Shown here: piece by piece, positions 8,573-16,235 of the stretch
Position numbering within the stretch: the first letter of the stretch is position 1
Layout of the letters: each line of letters opens with the position of its first letter
The notes under the pieces: generated by a model
The model's database searches: none
What the model was told of the DNA's origin: nothing
Seen by the model: the letters and a program-made list of their open reading frames with translations, nothing else
NCBI RefSeq assembly: GCF_029543085.1
Contig: NZ_CP119967.1
Coordinates: 4,676,501 to 4,740,500 of the forward strand
Direction: 5' to 3'
Source: Pseudomonas sp. A34-9
GTDB taxonomy: Bacteria; Pseudomonadota; Gammaproteobacteria; Pseudomonadales; Pseudomonadaceae
DNA: 64,000 nucleotides
Position numbers and translations under genes: made by a program

Positions 8573-9178
8573 TTACTTCTCGGCGCGTTCTTTCAGCGCT
8601 TTCAAGGTGTTGAACGGCGCATCGACGACGAACTTGTTGGCAACCATCGCCGGCACACTGCCGCCTGGCTCGGTGTGCACTTGATAGGTCACTTCAACTT
8701 GGTCGCCCTTGGGCACGAACTTCCAGAAGCCTTTGACCTGCTGAACGCGGACAAAGCCTTTTTCTTCCGGAATATACGTCGGCAACCCTTCCAGGTTGCG
8801 GGTCAGGCTGCCATCGGCGCCTTCGACGGTGGTGACTTTCAGCACCGAATCACGCGGGGTCACCGGCCATGGCGTGTTGAACTGGGTGTAGGTCCAGCTC
8901 TGATCGCCCTCGTGCTTGAGCAGTTTCTGGGTCTTGCATTCGTGAATCCAGGCGCACGCGCCGGAGACGTCTTCCTGCAGTGCGCGCAGTTTGGCGACGG
9001 TAGTCTTCATCAGCGCAACGCCCTGGTAGGACTTGTAGTCCGAGCCCGGCACTTCACTCAGGGACACCTTGATGCCGTCCTCGTTCTTGGCGACTTTCCA
9101 GTCCTCAGCCTGAGCGACAGAGGTAGCCAACACAGCGGTCAAACCACACAACACAGCGATACGATGCAGCGAACCCAT
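8573..9178 (-). CDS. Periplasmic START domain-containing protein
   Basis: A 201-residue protein with a signal peptide (MGSLHRIAVLCGLTAVLATS, cleavage after VAQA) followed by a START-type lipid-binding fold; recognisable pieces are EDWKVAKNEDGIKVSLSEVPG, WIHECKTQKLLK, WPVTPRDSVLKVTTVEG and WKFVPKGDQVEVTYQVHTEPGG. START proteins bind lipids or hydrophobic ligands; in Pseudomonas the exported members have no defined partner. ATG 9178 is the start that gives a proper signal peptide; the frame is open further upstream without one. It ends at a strong terminator. Confidence 0.84.
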   Translation of the reverse strand: MGSLHRIAVLCGLTAVLATSVAQAEDWKVAKNEDGIKVSLSEVPGSDYKSYQGVALMKTTVAKLRALQEDVSGACAWIHECKTQKLLKHEGDQSWTYTQFNTPWPVTPRDSVLKVTTVEGADGSLTRNLEGLPTYIPEEKGFVRVQQVKGFWKFVPKGDQVEVTYQVHTEPGGSVPAMVANKFVVDAPFNTLKALKERAEK

Positions 9179-9219
9179 AGTCTTATTCCTTATTGTTGAA
9201 GTTCCGTTCGTTTGACACA

Positions 9220-9474
9220 TTACGCCGCCGTCATTTGCTCCCACCAGCCAATCAGCCTGATCGCTTCTTCCGAACTGCTGCCACAGACTTCGACGTCCGC
9301 AGCGAAGCCTGAGCAGACGGCCGGGCGCTCCGGGCGGCCGAAAATGCTGCACAGGTTTTCGACCGAGAGTTGCACGCAACGTTCGCCCGCAGGTTTGCCA
9401 TCGGGCATGCCGGGAATCGGCGAACTGATCGATGGGGCAATGCAGCAAGCGCCACAGCCTTCACGGCATTTCAT
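9220..9474 (-). CDS. YkgJ family cysteine cluster protein
   Basis: An 84-residue protein with the zinc/iron-chelating YkgJ-type Cys pattern: CREGCGACC at residues 3-11, then GERCVQL, NLCSIFGRPERPAVCSGF. Proteins of this family carry a CxxxCxxCC-like metal site of unproven role. The length fits the short members. It lies 41 nt upstream of the START-domain gene start on the same strand and may be co-transcribed with it. Confidence 0.85.
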   Translation of the reverse strand: MKCREGCGACCIAPSISSPIPGMPDGKPAGERCVQLSVENLCSIFGRPERPAVCSGFAADVEVCGSSSEEAIRLIGWWEQMTAA

Positions 9475-9641
9475 GACGAACGTTTCCTCGCGACGGGCGA
9501 TGTGTAAAAGGGACGCGGAACAGAGTAACCGCTAAAACGGCTGTTTTAAATTCCCTGAACCGGGGTTTTTACCGATAACTGAATGTGACTGACCAGTCTC
9601 CGACAAAGCGTCTGGTCTGCGGGTCACAGATGGGACTGGAT

Positions 9642-10112
9642 TTACTGCTTGAATTCGAAATCCAGTGCGGCGCCTTCGACTTCGCGACGCTCTTCATTGC
9701 GCAGTTGCAGCTGCATTTCATTGCTGAGCAACCGCCCGTTGAGCTGAAATCCGCTGTTTTTCTCACCAAAAAACTGCGGCAGGATCGGTTCGCGTTTCGG
9801 CAATTCGACAGTGCCCTTCGGTTTCAACTCCTGAACCATGTCTTTGGGCAGGCTCAAGTCGAGTCTGGCTGGCGGCAGTTTGGTTTTCACCACTTCGCTG
9901 GCGGGTTTCGACTTGGAGGCGATGGGCTTGCGCTTCTTGATGACTTTTTGCTGGGTTCTCTGTGCGGGGGCGGCCGTTTTCGCCGGCGTGTTTTTTTTCG
10001 TGCTACTCGTCGCGGCCGGTTTTTCCTGAACCGCGGCGGCCACGACGCCAGGCGCATGACCGATCATCAGCAAACCCAACAAAACCCAAGCGGCAGGAAA
10101 AATCGCTTTCAT
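9642..10112 (-). CDS. Exported Lys/Ala/Pro-rich hypothetical protein
   Basis: A 156-residue protein with a signal peptide (MKAIFPAAWVLLGLLMIGHA) and a low-complexity region rich in Lys, Ala, Thr and Pro at about 30-80 (KKNTPAKTAAPAQ; KVIKKRKPIASKSK). A more ordered C-terminal part follows, with LPPARLDLSLPKDMVQELKP and LNGRLLSNEMQLQLRNEE. Pseudomonas orthologues are often mislabelled translation initiation factor 2 because of the low-complexity stretch; nothing here supports that. Start chosen at ATG 10112 because it begins a signal peptide. Function unknown; probably periplasmic. Confidence 0.75.
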   Translation of the reverse strand: MKAIFPAAWVLLGLLMIGHAPGVVAAAVQEKPAATSSTKKNTPAKTAAPAQRTQQKVIKKRKPIASKSKPASEVVKTKLPPARLDLSLPKDMVQELKPKGTVELPKREPILPQFFGEKNSGFQLNGRLLSNEMQLQLRNEERREVEGAALDFEFKQ

Positions 10113-10190
10113 GGACCCAACGAGACTAACGGCAGAGGGCCATATGCTCGCCTGTTGGACGCGACAAGACAAGCGTCACCCACCGCTCGT

Positions 10191-11630
10191 TCAGAATCCG
10201 CCAGCGGTTTCCTGACACAGTTGCGTCGCCAGCATCCCCAGGGTCATCAGCGCCCGCTCCGCCTCGCGGTTCCACGGAATCCCGCAGTTCAGGCGGATAC
10301 AGTGGTTGAACTGCTCGGTGTTACTGAAGATCAGCCCCGGCGCAATACTGATGCCCTGCTGCAACGCGCGGACATGCAATTCTTGTGTATTGACCCTCCC
10401 CGGCAGACTAACCCAGAGGATGAAACCGCCCGTGGGCCGGGTCATTTGCGTGCCTTCGGGGAAGTATTGCTGCACCGCCAACTGGAAGGCGCTGAGGTTT
10501 TTCCGATATTCCTGGCGGATGTACCGTAAATGCCGGTCATAGCCGCCGTTTTCCAGATAAGCGGCGATCGCCATCTGCGTCACGCTGCACGCCGAATGGG
10601 TGCTGAAGGTCTGCAAGCGCTGGATTTCCTGCTGGTACTTGCCAGCGATCATCCAGCCGATACGCACACCGGGTGACAGGGTTTTGGAGAAACTCGAGCA
10701 GTAGATCACTCGGTCGAGACGGTCATAAGCCTTGAGCGCTTTGGTTTTACCTTGCTCGAACATCAGCTCGCCATAGATATCATCCTCGACGATCTGGATA
10801 TCGAAGTCCGAGGCCAGGCGCAGCAGCTGTTTCTGCCGCTCTTCGGGCATGGTGCCGCCCAGGGGATTACTCAGTCGCGTGGTCAGCACCAACGCTTTGA
10901 TCGACCACTGGTTGGCCGCCAGTTGCAGCGCCTCGAGGCTCATGCCGGTCGCGGGATCGCTCGGAATCTCGATAACTTTCAGGCCGAGCAGATCGGCCAG
11001 TTGCAGCAAACCATAATAGGTTGGCGATTCGGCGGCGATCAGATCACCCGGGCGGGTCAGTACGCGCAACGACATCTGCAAGGCATCGACACAACCGTGG
11101 GTGATCACCACTTCTGACGGATCGACCACCACGCCAGCATCGCGCATGCGGATCGCCACTTGCCGGCGCAGCGGCTCAAAACCGGGGCTGAACATGTAGC
11201 TGAAAGCACGCGGGCTATGGAAGCGGGTGACCTTGGCCAGTTGCTGATGCAGTGCGCGCACCGGCAAGTAGTCGACACTGGGCACGGCCGCGCCCAGTGG
11301 GAACACGCCTTCACGGCGCGACTCGACCAGAACCTGTTGAATGATGCTGCTGCGGGTGACCAGCCCCGGCCGTTCGACCCGGGCAATGTCCGGCGTCGGC
11401 GCGGTCAGTGCGGGCGTCTGGTGCACGTAATAACCGGACTGTGGACGTGCGCGAATCAGCCCCTGGTCTTCAAGATTGGCGTAAGCCTGCAACACCGTCG
11501 CATGGCTGACGTTGAGCTGCGAACTCATCTTGCGCACCGAAGGCACGCGCTCCCCCGGTTGATAGACCCCACGGCGGATGTCTTCGGCCAGTTGCTGAGC
11601 AATACGTTGGTAGAGCAAGAGATTGGTCAT
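10191..11630 (-). CDS. MocR-type GntR regulator with PLP-aminotransferase domain
   Basis: A 479-residue MocR-family transcription factor. Residues about 1-70 form a GntR winged helix (RIAQQLAEDIRRGVYQPGERVPSVRKMSSQLNVSHATVLQAY). Residues about 100-470 form a fold-type I aminotransferase-like domain; the PLP-lysine region is CSSFSKTLSPGVRIGWM. Members sense PLP or an amino-compound adduct and control nearby transport or metabolic genes. No obvious divergent partner gene is present, so the target is unknown. It reads toward the exported Lys-rich gene, with its own upstream region containing a class A repeat. Confidence 0.88.
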   Translation of the reverse strand: MTNLLLYQRIAQQLAEDIRRGVYQPGERVPSVRKMSSQLNVSHATVLQAYANLEDQGLIRARPQSGYYVHQTPALTAPTPDIARVERPGLVTRSSIIQQVLVESRREGVFPLGAAVPSVDYLPVRALHQQLAKVTRFHSPRAFSYMFSPGFEPLRRQVAIRMRDAGVVVDPSEVVITHGCVDALQMSLRVLTRPGDLIAAESPTYYGLLQLADLLGLKVIEIPSDPATGMSLEALQLAANQWSIKALVLTTRLSNPLGGTMPEERQKQLLRLASDFDIQIVEDDIYGELMFEQGKTKALKAYDRLDRVIYCSSFSKTLSPGVRIGWMIAGKYQQEIQRLQTFSTHSACSVTQMAIAAYLENGGYDRHLRYIRQEYRKNLSAFQLAVQQYFPEGTQMTRPTGGFILWVSLPGRVNTQELHVRALQQGISIAPGLIFSNTEQFNHCIRLNCGIPWNREAERALMTLGMLATQLCQETAGGF

Positions 11631-11782
11631 GACGCAGCACTCGATTTCACGGGCATTTTATTCTTGTGTGAAACAATACCGGAACAGTTTAGAAGTGTAC
11701 TGGGACAGTTGTCACATTACTCGACCATACAGTGCGGTGTCTGCCCCTGACTGTACTGATTTGCAGGCGATTCGACAGACGT

Positions 11783-11808
11783 AAAAAAGCCCGGTGCTTG
11801 CCGGGCTA
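11783..11808 (-). terminator. Intrinsic terminator downstream of the OmpA/DUF4398 operon
   Basis: On the minus strand GCCCGGCAAGCACCGGGC is followed by a run of six T; it lies about 120 nt after the OmpA-family stop, beyond an intervening repeat. Confidence 0.8.
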
Positions 11809-11822
11809 TGTAATGCAACGCT

Positions 11823-11912
11823 GCAGGAGCTGACGAGTGCAACGAGGCTGCGATCTTTTGATCTTGTTTTTTTAATCAAAAGCAAAAGATCGCAGGCTTC
11901 GCCAGCTCCTAC
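11823..11912. repeat. Inverted repeat, class A
   Basis: Imperfect copy: AGGAGCTGACGAG...GGCTGCGATCTTTTGATC on one side and GCAAAAGATCGCAGGCTTCG...AGCTCCTACAG on the other. Confidence 0.75.
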
Positions 11913-11926
11913 AGGGGGACACGCCC

Positions 11927-12739
11927 TTAACGGGCGGCGCCGAGCTGGCCTTTTTCATCGGAGAAAACAATTTCCACCCGACGATTCTGCGCCCGCCCAC
12001 GCTCGGAAGCATTGGCGTCCACCGGGTATTCGTCGCCGTAGCCTTCGACCTGAATGCGCTTGTCGTCGATGCCCAGATCTATCAACACGTCCGCGACCGA
12101 TTGCGCGCGATCACGAGACAGCTTGAGGTTTTCCTGTTTGCCACCGGTACTGTCGGTGTAACCCTCGATACGCACCACGCGTTTCGGGTTCAACTGCAGG
12201 AACTGCACGATCTTCAGCACGACGCGATTGGCCGAGTTTTTCAGCTCCGCTTCACCGGTGTCGAACAGCACATCGCCGAGAGTCATCACCAGCCCACGGT
12301 CAGTCTGCGTGGTGGCCAGTGCGACGATCTGTTCTTCCAGCCATTTGCCCTGCTGCTGGACGCTGAGCAACTTGGATTCACGCAGGGCCAGTTGCAAGCG
12401 CTGGCGATCCAGTTCCAGTTTCGCCGCGCGCTCTTCGTTGAGCACTTGATTGGTGTGCTCGCGAGCGATTTCGCTGTAGCGCTGGCTCAGATAAGCGTAA
12501 TGGACCACGTCCGCCCCGCTGCCCCAATAGGTCGACAGGCGATCGGCACGGGCCAGGGATTCACCGGCGCGAATCACGTCTTTCGGTGCGATGCGCAGCA
12601 CATTGGAATCTTCCTTGACCTTCTGGAAATCGGCGCTGGCCTCTTGCAGTGCGGATTCGCTGTGCTGACCGGCGCAGCCGTACAGGCTGACGCAACCGGC
12701 AAGCAGCAGACCGCCGAGTACTTTGGTTTTGAGGCTCAT
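11927..12739 (-). CDS. OmpA family lipoprotein with DUF4398-like N-terminal region
   Basis: A 270-residue protein. The N terminus is a lipoprotein signal (MSLKTKVLGGLLLAGCVSLYGC; lipobox LYGC near residue 22). A helical middle region follows (about 30-150, YWGSGADVVHYAYLSQRYSEIAREH). The C-terminal OmpA/peptidoglycan-binding domain (about 160-262) has the signature RVEIEGYTDSTGGKQENLKLSRDRAQSVAD in part and ends SERGRAQNRRVEIVF. It should sit in the outer membrane and grip peptidoglycan. It overlaps the start of its neighbour by 4 nt (ATGA), showing translational coupling with the DUF4398 lipoprotein. Confidence 0.88.
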   Translation of the reverse strand: MSLKTKVLGGLLLAGCVSLYGCAGQHSESALQEASADFQKVKEDSNVLRIAPKDVIRAGESLARADRLSTYWGSGADVVHYAYLSQRYSEIAREHTNQVLNEERAAKLELDRQRLQLALRESKLLSVQQQGKWLEEQIVALATTQTDRGLVMTLGDVLFDTGEAELKNSANRVVLKIVQFLQLNPKRVVRIEGYTDSTGGKQENLKLSRDRAQSVADVLIDLGIDDKRIQVEGYGDEYPVDANASERGRAQNRRVEIVFSDEKGQLGAAR

Positions 12740-13092
12740 TGGGCATCTCCCAGTTGCTTGCGCAGACGGACGATGCGGGTGTTGAGCACATTCACCTGTT
12801 CTTCACTTTTTTGCGTCAGCACTTTGGCTTCGGCCAGACGAGCATCCAGTTCAGCCTGTTCGGCACGCATGCGCGCGTTCCGGTAGGACTCGTCCGCCAT
12901 GTTGCCTTTGGCGCGGTTGTACTTGGTTTCGGCCAGTTTCATTTCCGGCACTTCGTCGGCGGTGGCGCCAACAGCCTTGGCCTGGATAATGGCTTGTTCG
13001 GTCAGGCGCATTTGTTCAACGGGTGCCGGATCGGTCGCGCAACCGGCCAGGGCCAGAACGGCCACAGCCGCGAAAAGAGGTCGAATACTCAC
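12736..13092 (-). CDS. DUF4398 domain-containing lipoprotein
   Basis: A 118-residue protein with a lipoprotein signal (MSIRPLFAAVAVLALAGC; lipobox LAGC at 15-18) and a charged helical body typical of DUF4398 (VGATADEVPEMKLAETKYNRAKGNMADESYRNARMRAEQAELDARLAEAK shown in pieces elsewhere as ARMRAEQAELDARLAEAK). It is probably a long coiled helix in the periplasm. It is co-translated with the OmpA-family gene (stop/start overlap) and follows the periplasmic binding protein gene by 9 nt. Its role is unknown; genomic coupling suggests an envelope-spanning partner for the OmpA protein. Confidence 0.82.
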   Translation of the reverse strand: MSIRPLFAAVAVLALAGCATDPAPVEQMRLTEQAIIQAKAVGATADEVPEMKLAETKYNRAKGNMADESYRNARMRAEQAELDARLAEAKVLTQKSEEQVNVLNTRIVRLRKQLGDAQ

Positions 13093-13101
13093 TAAGAATC
13101 C

Positions 13102-13923
13102 CTACTGTTTTGGGGCACTGACAGGTTGTTGCGGCTGTTGCTGCTGCGCCTTCCAGCGCTCGATATTGCGTTGCAGCACGGCTTCCGTCAGTCCGGACGC
13201 GGGCAATTCTGTCATCTTTTTGGCCAACTGTCCGCGCAACCACGGATCGTTGCACGCCGAGTTGTGCGAAACCGCGAGGAACAGCCCAGGGCGGTCGACC
13301 GGCTGTTCGAATGCCAGCAGGTCATTGGCCATACCCAACGCCTGCGCGGCCGCCATGCCCGAGTAGCGGCCGGCGAGAACATATTCCACTTCACCGAGGA
13401 GCAATTTCTGCAGGGCCTGAGTCAGGTTAGCTGTCCGCGTCAAAGTAAGATTCTGGTCGGCGAAAACGCCAAATGCCTGGGTCATACGAGACTTTTCCGA
13501 CAACGCACCGGTGTGCCCATGCAGGTCTTTGGCCTCGCTATAGACCAGTGTCGAGCCTTTACGCGTCCACACCAGATAGTCGTTTTCCAGCAGCGGTGGA
13601 TAGATGTAGTCGAGGTTTTCCAGCTCATTGAAGGTCAGCGGCGCGTCGGCCAGCATGTCCATGCGCCCGCTGCGCACTTCATCGAGGGCTTGCGAGCGTT
13701 TGCCGGCATAGAGCAGTTCGACTTTAACGCCGAGGTCTTTGGCGACTTGTTGCAACAGGTCGGCACTGGCGCCGATCAACTGCTTGGGATTCTGCGGGTC
13801 CTGCCACAGGTACGGCGGCGCATCCGGGCTGCCGGTGACGACGAGGCGCTCGCACTTGCCTGCGGCCATGGCCAAACCCGGCAACAGGGCCAATCCCAAC
13901 AACCATCCGCAGCGCAGATCCAT
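13102..13923 (-). CDS. Substrate-binding periplasmic protein (solute-binding family 3)
   Basis: A 273-residue exported protein: signal peptide MDLRCGWLLGLALLPGLAMA, then a type 2 periplasmic-binding fold (CERLVVTGSPDAPPYLWQDP, GASADLLQQVAKDLGVKVELLYAGKRSQALDEVRSG read in segments, and RMDMLADAPLTFNELENLDY). The C terminus is Gln/Pro-rich (QQQQPQQP). No ABC permease or ATPase is next to it, so it is either an orphan receptor or involved in envelope sensing. It is the first gene of the three-gene unit leading to the DUF4398 and OmpA lipoproteins. Ligand not predictable. Confidence 0.8.
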   Translation of the reverse strand: MDLRCGWLLGLALLPGLAMAAGKCERLVVTGSPDAPPYLWQDPQNPKQLIGASADLLQQVAKDLGVKVELLYAGKRSQALDEVRSGRMDMLADAPLTFNELENLDYIYPPLLENDYLVWTRKGSTLVYSEAKDLHGHTGALSEKSRMTQAFGVFADQNLTLTRTANLTQALQKLLLGEVEYVLAGRYSGMAAAQALGMANDLLAFEQPVDRPGLFLAVSHNSACNDPWLRGQLAKKMTELPASGLTEAVLQRNIERWKAQQQQPQQPVSAPKQ

Positions 13924-13952
13924 GGCAAAACGCTCCCACTCAAATCCGAGAC

Positions 13953-13985
13953 AAAAAAAAGCCCGACCAAAAGGTCGGGCTCTTT
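13953..13985 (-). terminator. Intrinsic terminator of etfBA
   Basis: On the minus strand AGCCCGACC-TTTT-GGTCGGGCT is followed by a run of eight T, about 20 nt after the etfA stop. Confidence 0.92.
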
Positions 13986-14003
13986 ATAAGTGAAGCCGCT
14001 GGA

Positions 14004-14933
14004 TTAGACCAGCTTCTCCAGCTCAGGTACTGCTTCGAACAGATCCGCCACGAGACCGTAATCGGCCACCTGGAAGATCGGCGCTTCTTCGTCCTTGTTG
14101 ATCGCAACGATCACTTTGGAGTCTTTCATGCCGGCCAGGTGCTGGATCGCGCCGGAAATACCGACGGCGATGTACAGCTGTGGCGCAACGATCTTGCCGG
14201 TCTGACCGACCTGCATGTCGTTCGGTACGAAACCTGCGTCAACTGCGGCGCGCGAAGCACCCACAGCGGCGCCCAGCTTGTCGGCCAGGGCGTACAGGTG
14301 TTTGAAGTTGTCGCCGTTCTGCATGCCGCGGCCGCCGGAAACGACGATCTTGGCAGCGGTCAGCTCTGGACGATCAGACTTGGCCAGCTCTTCGCCGACG
14401 AAGCTGGAGATACCAGCGTCGTGCGCAGCGCCAACGGCTTCAACAGCAGCCGAACCACCTTCAGCAGCAACCGGGTCGAAACCGGTGGCACGCACGGTGA
14501 TCACTTTGATCGCAGCAGTCGATTGCACGGTAGCGATAGCGTTACCGGCGTAGATCGGGCGCTTGAAAGTGTCAGCGCTTTCGACCGAGATGATTTCGGA
14601 GATCTGGTCAACGTCCAGCTGCGCGGCAACACGCGGCAGGATGTTTTTGCCGTTGGAAGTCGCGGCAGCCAGGATGTGGCTGTAGCCAGCACCCAGCTCG
14701 GCAACCAATGGCGCAACGTTTTCCGGCAGCTGATGCGCGTAAGCGGCGTTGTCAGCGTTGAGGACTTTGCTCACGCCAGCGATTTTCGCAGCGGCTTCAG
14801 CCACGGCGCCAGCGCCTTGGCCGGCAACCAGAACGTGGATGTCGCCGCCGATTTTGGCCGCAGCAGCCACGGTGTTCAGTGTGGCCGGGGCCAGCACTTT
14901 GTTGTCGTGTTCAGCGATTACCAAGATAGTCAT
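14004..14933 (-). CDS. etfA: Electron transfer flavoprotein subunit alpha
   Basis: A 309-residue ETF alpha subunit. The N-terminal domain begins [21 protein letters not shown]. The C-terminal FAD-binding domain has the family signature: [39 protein letters not shown] in part, and [19 protein letters not shown], with the closing [25 protein letters not shown] heterodimers collect electrons from acyl-CoA and related dehydrogenases in the cytoplasm and pass them to ETF-ubiquinone oxidoreductase, encoded divergently by etfD. The gene starts 2 nt after etfB ends and closes with a strong terminator. Length and motifs are complete. Confidence 0.97.
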   Translation of the reverse strand: MTILVIAEHDNKVLAPATLNTVAAAAKIGGDIHVLVAGQGAGAVAEAAAKIAGVSKVLNADNAAYAHQLPENVAPLVAELGAGYSHILAAATSNGKNILPRVAAQLDVDQISEIISVESADTFKRPIYAGNAIATVQSTAAIKVITVRATGFDPVAAEGGSAAVEAVGAAHDAGISSFVGEELAKSDRPELTAAKIVVSGGRGMQNGDNFKHLYALADKLGAAVGASRAAVDAGFVPNDMQVGQTGKIVAPQLYIAVGISGAIQHLAGMKDSKVIVAINKDEEAPIFQVADYGLVADLFEAVPELEKLV

Positions 14934-14935
14934 GA

Positions 14936-15685
14936 TTAGATTACCTTCGCTTCGTTTTTCAGTTTCTCGACCAGTTCAGCCACCGACTTGACCTTGATGC
15001 CCGCGCTGCGTGCAGCCGGCGCTTCGACTTTCAGGGTCTTGTTGGTGGAGGCGGTGGAAACGCCCAAAGCGTCCGGAGTCAGCACTTCGAGAGGCTTCTT
15101 CTTGGCTTTCATGATGTTTGGCAGAGACGCGTAGCGCGGCTCGTTCAAACGCAGGTCGGTGGTGACGATGGCCGGCAGTTTCAGCGAAACCGTCTGCGCG
15201 CCGCCGTCGATTTCGCGGGTCACGGCAACGCTGTCGCCAGAGACTTCGACTTTCGAGGCGAACGTGCCCTGGCCGTAGCCGCTCAGTGCAGCGAGCATCT
15301 GGCCAGTCTGGTTGTTGTCGCTGTCGATGGCCTGTTTGCCAAGGATCACCAGTTGCGGCTGTTCCTTGTCGACCACAGCCTTGAGCAGCTTGGCGACGGC
15401 GAGCGAGGTCAGATCTTCAGCGGATTCGACGAGGATGGCACGGTCGGCACCCAGAGCCAGTGCGGTACGCAGTTGCTCCTGAGCGGTGGTCGGGCCGATG
15501 GAGACGACGACGATTTCAGTCGCAACACCTTTCTCTTTCAGGCGTACGGCTTCTTCCACTGCGATTTCGCAGAACGGGTTCATCGACATCTTGACGTTGG
15601 CGAGATCGACGCCGGAATTGTCCGCCTTGACGCGAACCTTGACGTTGTAATCCACAACGCGTTTGACAGCTACAAGAACCTTCAT
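14936..15685 (-). CDS. etfB: Electron transfer flavoprotein subunit beta
   Basis: A 249-residue ETF beta subunit, starting [20 protein letters not shown] and containing the signature [23 protein letters not shown] and the AMP-binding region [19 protein letters not shown]. It forms the functional ETF with EtfA, the next gene after a 2-nt gap. Transcription comes from the divergent intergenic region shared with etfD, where a PsrA-like operator is present, linking expression to fatty-acid availability. Confidence 0.97.
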   Translation of the reverse strand: MKVLVAVKRVVDYNVKVRVKADNSGVDLANVKMSMNPFCEIAVEEAVRLKEKGVATEIVVVSIGPTTAQEQLRTALALGADRAILVESAEDLTSLAVAKLLKAVVDKEQPQLVILGKQAIDSDNNQTGQMLAALSGYGQGTFASKVEVSGDSVAVTREIDGGAQTVSLKLPAIVTTDLRLNEPRYASLPNIMKAKKKPLEVLTPDALGVSTASTNKTLKVEAPAARSAGIKVKSVAELVEKLKNEAKVI

Positions 15686-15977
15686 GGATTCCTCGTTACT
15701 CTCCGGTGAAAAGAAAGTCGCCTAGGCGAACCTGGCGGTTGATGCTCATCAGGCTAAAAGGGCACCTCTAAAAACGCCGACTCGGGTGTCAGGTGGCTGC
15801 ACGCTGTGAAGACCTGCGACCGTTCGTCAGGGGTGACCGACGGGTCATTGATCTTCACGCTGTGTAAACTGCGCGCCAGATTGCGCTGCGCATCACCTTC
15901 TACCGCCTCTGCCCTGTCTTTAGACGTGCTCTTGAAACCGCCAGTCTGCCTACGACGAGCGCAAAACCGCCCGTATC

Positions 15978-16003
15978 TTGACCGGAACGCCTATTCCGGT
16001 CAA
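15978..16003. promoter_or_regulatory. Perfect inverted repeat in the etfBA/etfD intergenic region
   Basis: Arms TTGACCGGAA and TTCCGGTCAA (10 bp each, perfect) flank CGCCTA. There is no T run, so a terminator is unlikely; it looks like a regulator site or a hairpin. Read on the minus strand, TTGACC could also serve as a -35 element for etfBA, although the matching -10 is weak. Confidence 0.5.
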
Positions 16004-16063
16004 TACAGCAAAATGACCATTCATAAGCCGCGCTTCTTTGATTTCTCTGGGCTGGAGCCGATT

Positions 16064-16077
16064 CAAACAAACGTTTG
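16064..16077. promoter_or_regulatory. PsrA-type operator
   Basis: CAAAC-AAAC-GTTTG matches the published PsrA consensus (G/C)AAAC-N2-4-GTTT(G/C) exactly. It ends 2 nt before the -35 element of the etfD promoter. PsrA is the TetR-family long-chain-fatty-acid sensor of Pseudomonas, and etf genes are known members of its regulon. Confidence 0.8.
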
Positions 16078-16079
16078 TA

Positions 16080-16108
16080 TTGGACGCTGAGAGTGGTGTA
16101 GATATAAT
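16080..16108 (+). promoter_or_regulatory. Sigma-70 promoter for etfD
   Basis: TTGGAC (16080-16085), a 17-nt spacer, then a perfect TATAAT (16103-16108). Predicted start near 16115, giving a leader of about 120 nt before etfD. Confidence 0.8.
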
Positions 16109-16147
16109 GCGCCGCCTAGAGAGAAAGGTCAGTTCTCCAATATTCCC

Positions 16148-16164
16148 CTTGACGTTAACGTAAA
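16148..16164. promoter_or_regulatory. LiuR-like palindrome in the etfD leader
   Basis: CTTGACGTTAACGTAAA contains the perfect 10-bp palindrome ACGTTAACGT and resembles the LiuR site (TTTACGT-W-AACGT-M-AA) with two mismatches. LiuR (MerR family) controls leucine/isovalerate catabolism in Pseudomonas, a pathway that needs ETF. Lying about 35 nt downstream of the predicted start point, it would act as a block to transcription. Confidence 0.5.
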
Positions 16165-16235
16165 GGAATAGCGGATGCGACATCAAACCTCCAAATTAGA
16201 AAAAAAACTGTTGAGCCTTGAGTAGGAGATAGCCT

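Larger units (their letters stand above)
11631..11926. other. Intergenic region holding terminator and repeat
   Basis: About 296 nt between the mocR-type gene start and the ompA-like gene end. It contains a terminator (11783-11808) and a class A inverted repeat (11823-11912). The mocR promoter presumably lies close to 11640-11750; no clear consensus was identified. Confidence 0.6.
15686..16235. other. Divergent etfBA/etfD regulatory region
   Basis: About 550 nt without a gene. It carries, in order, a 26-bp inverted repeat (15978-16003), a PsrA-type operator (16064-16077), a sigma-70 promoter reading right (16080-16108) and an ACGTTAACGT palindrome (16152-16161). The etfBA promoter should be in the left part but no strong consensus was found. 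Short ORFs here look spurious. Confidence 0.7.

Noticed and set aside
16149..16178. TTGACG at 16149 as the -35 of a second etfD promoter
   Set aside because: No acceptable -10 is found at 16 to 20 nt; the sequence is better explained as part of the ACGTTAACGT palindrome.
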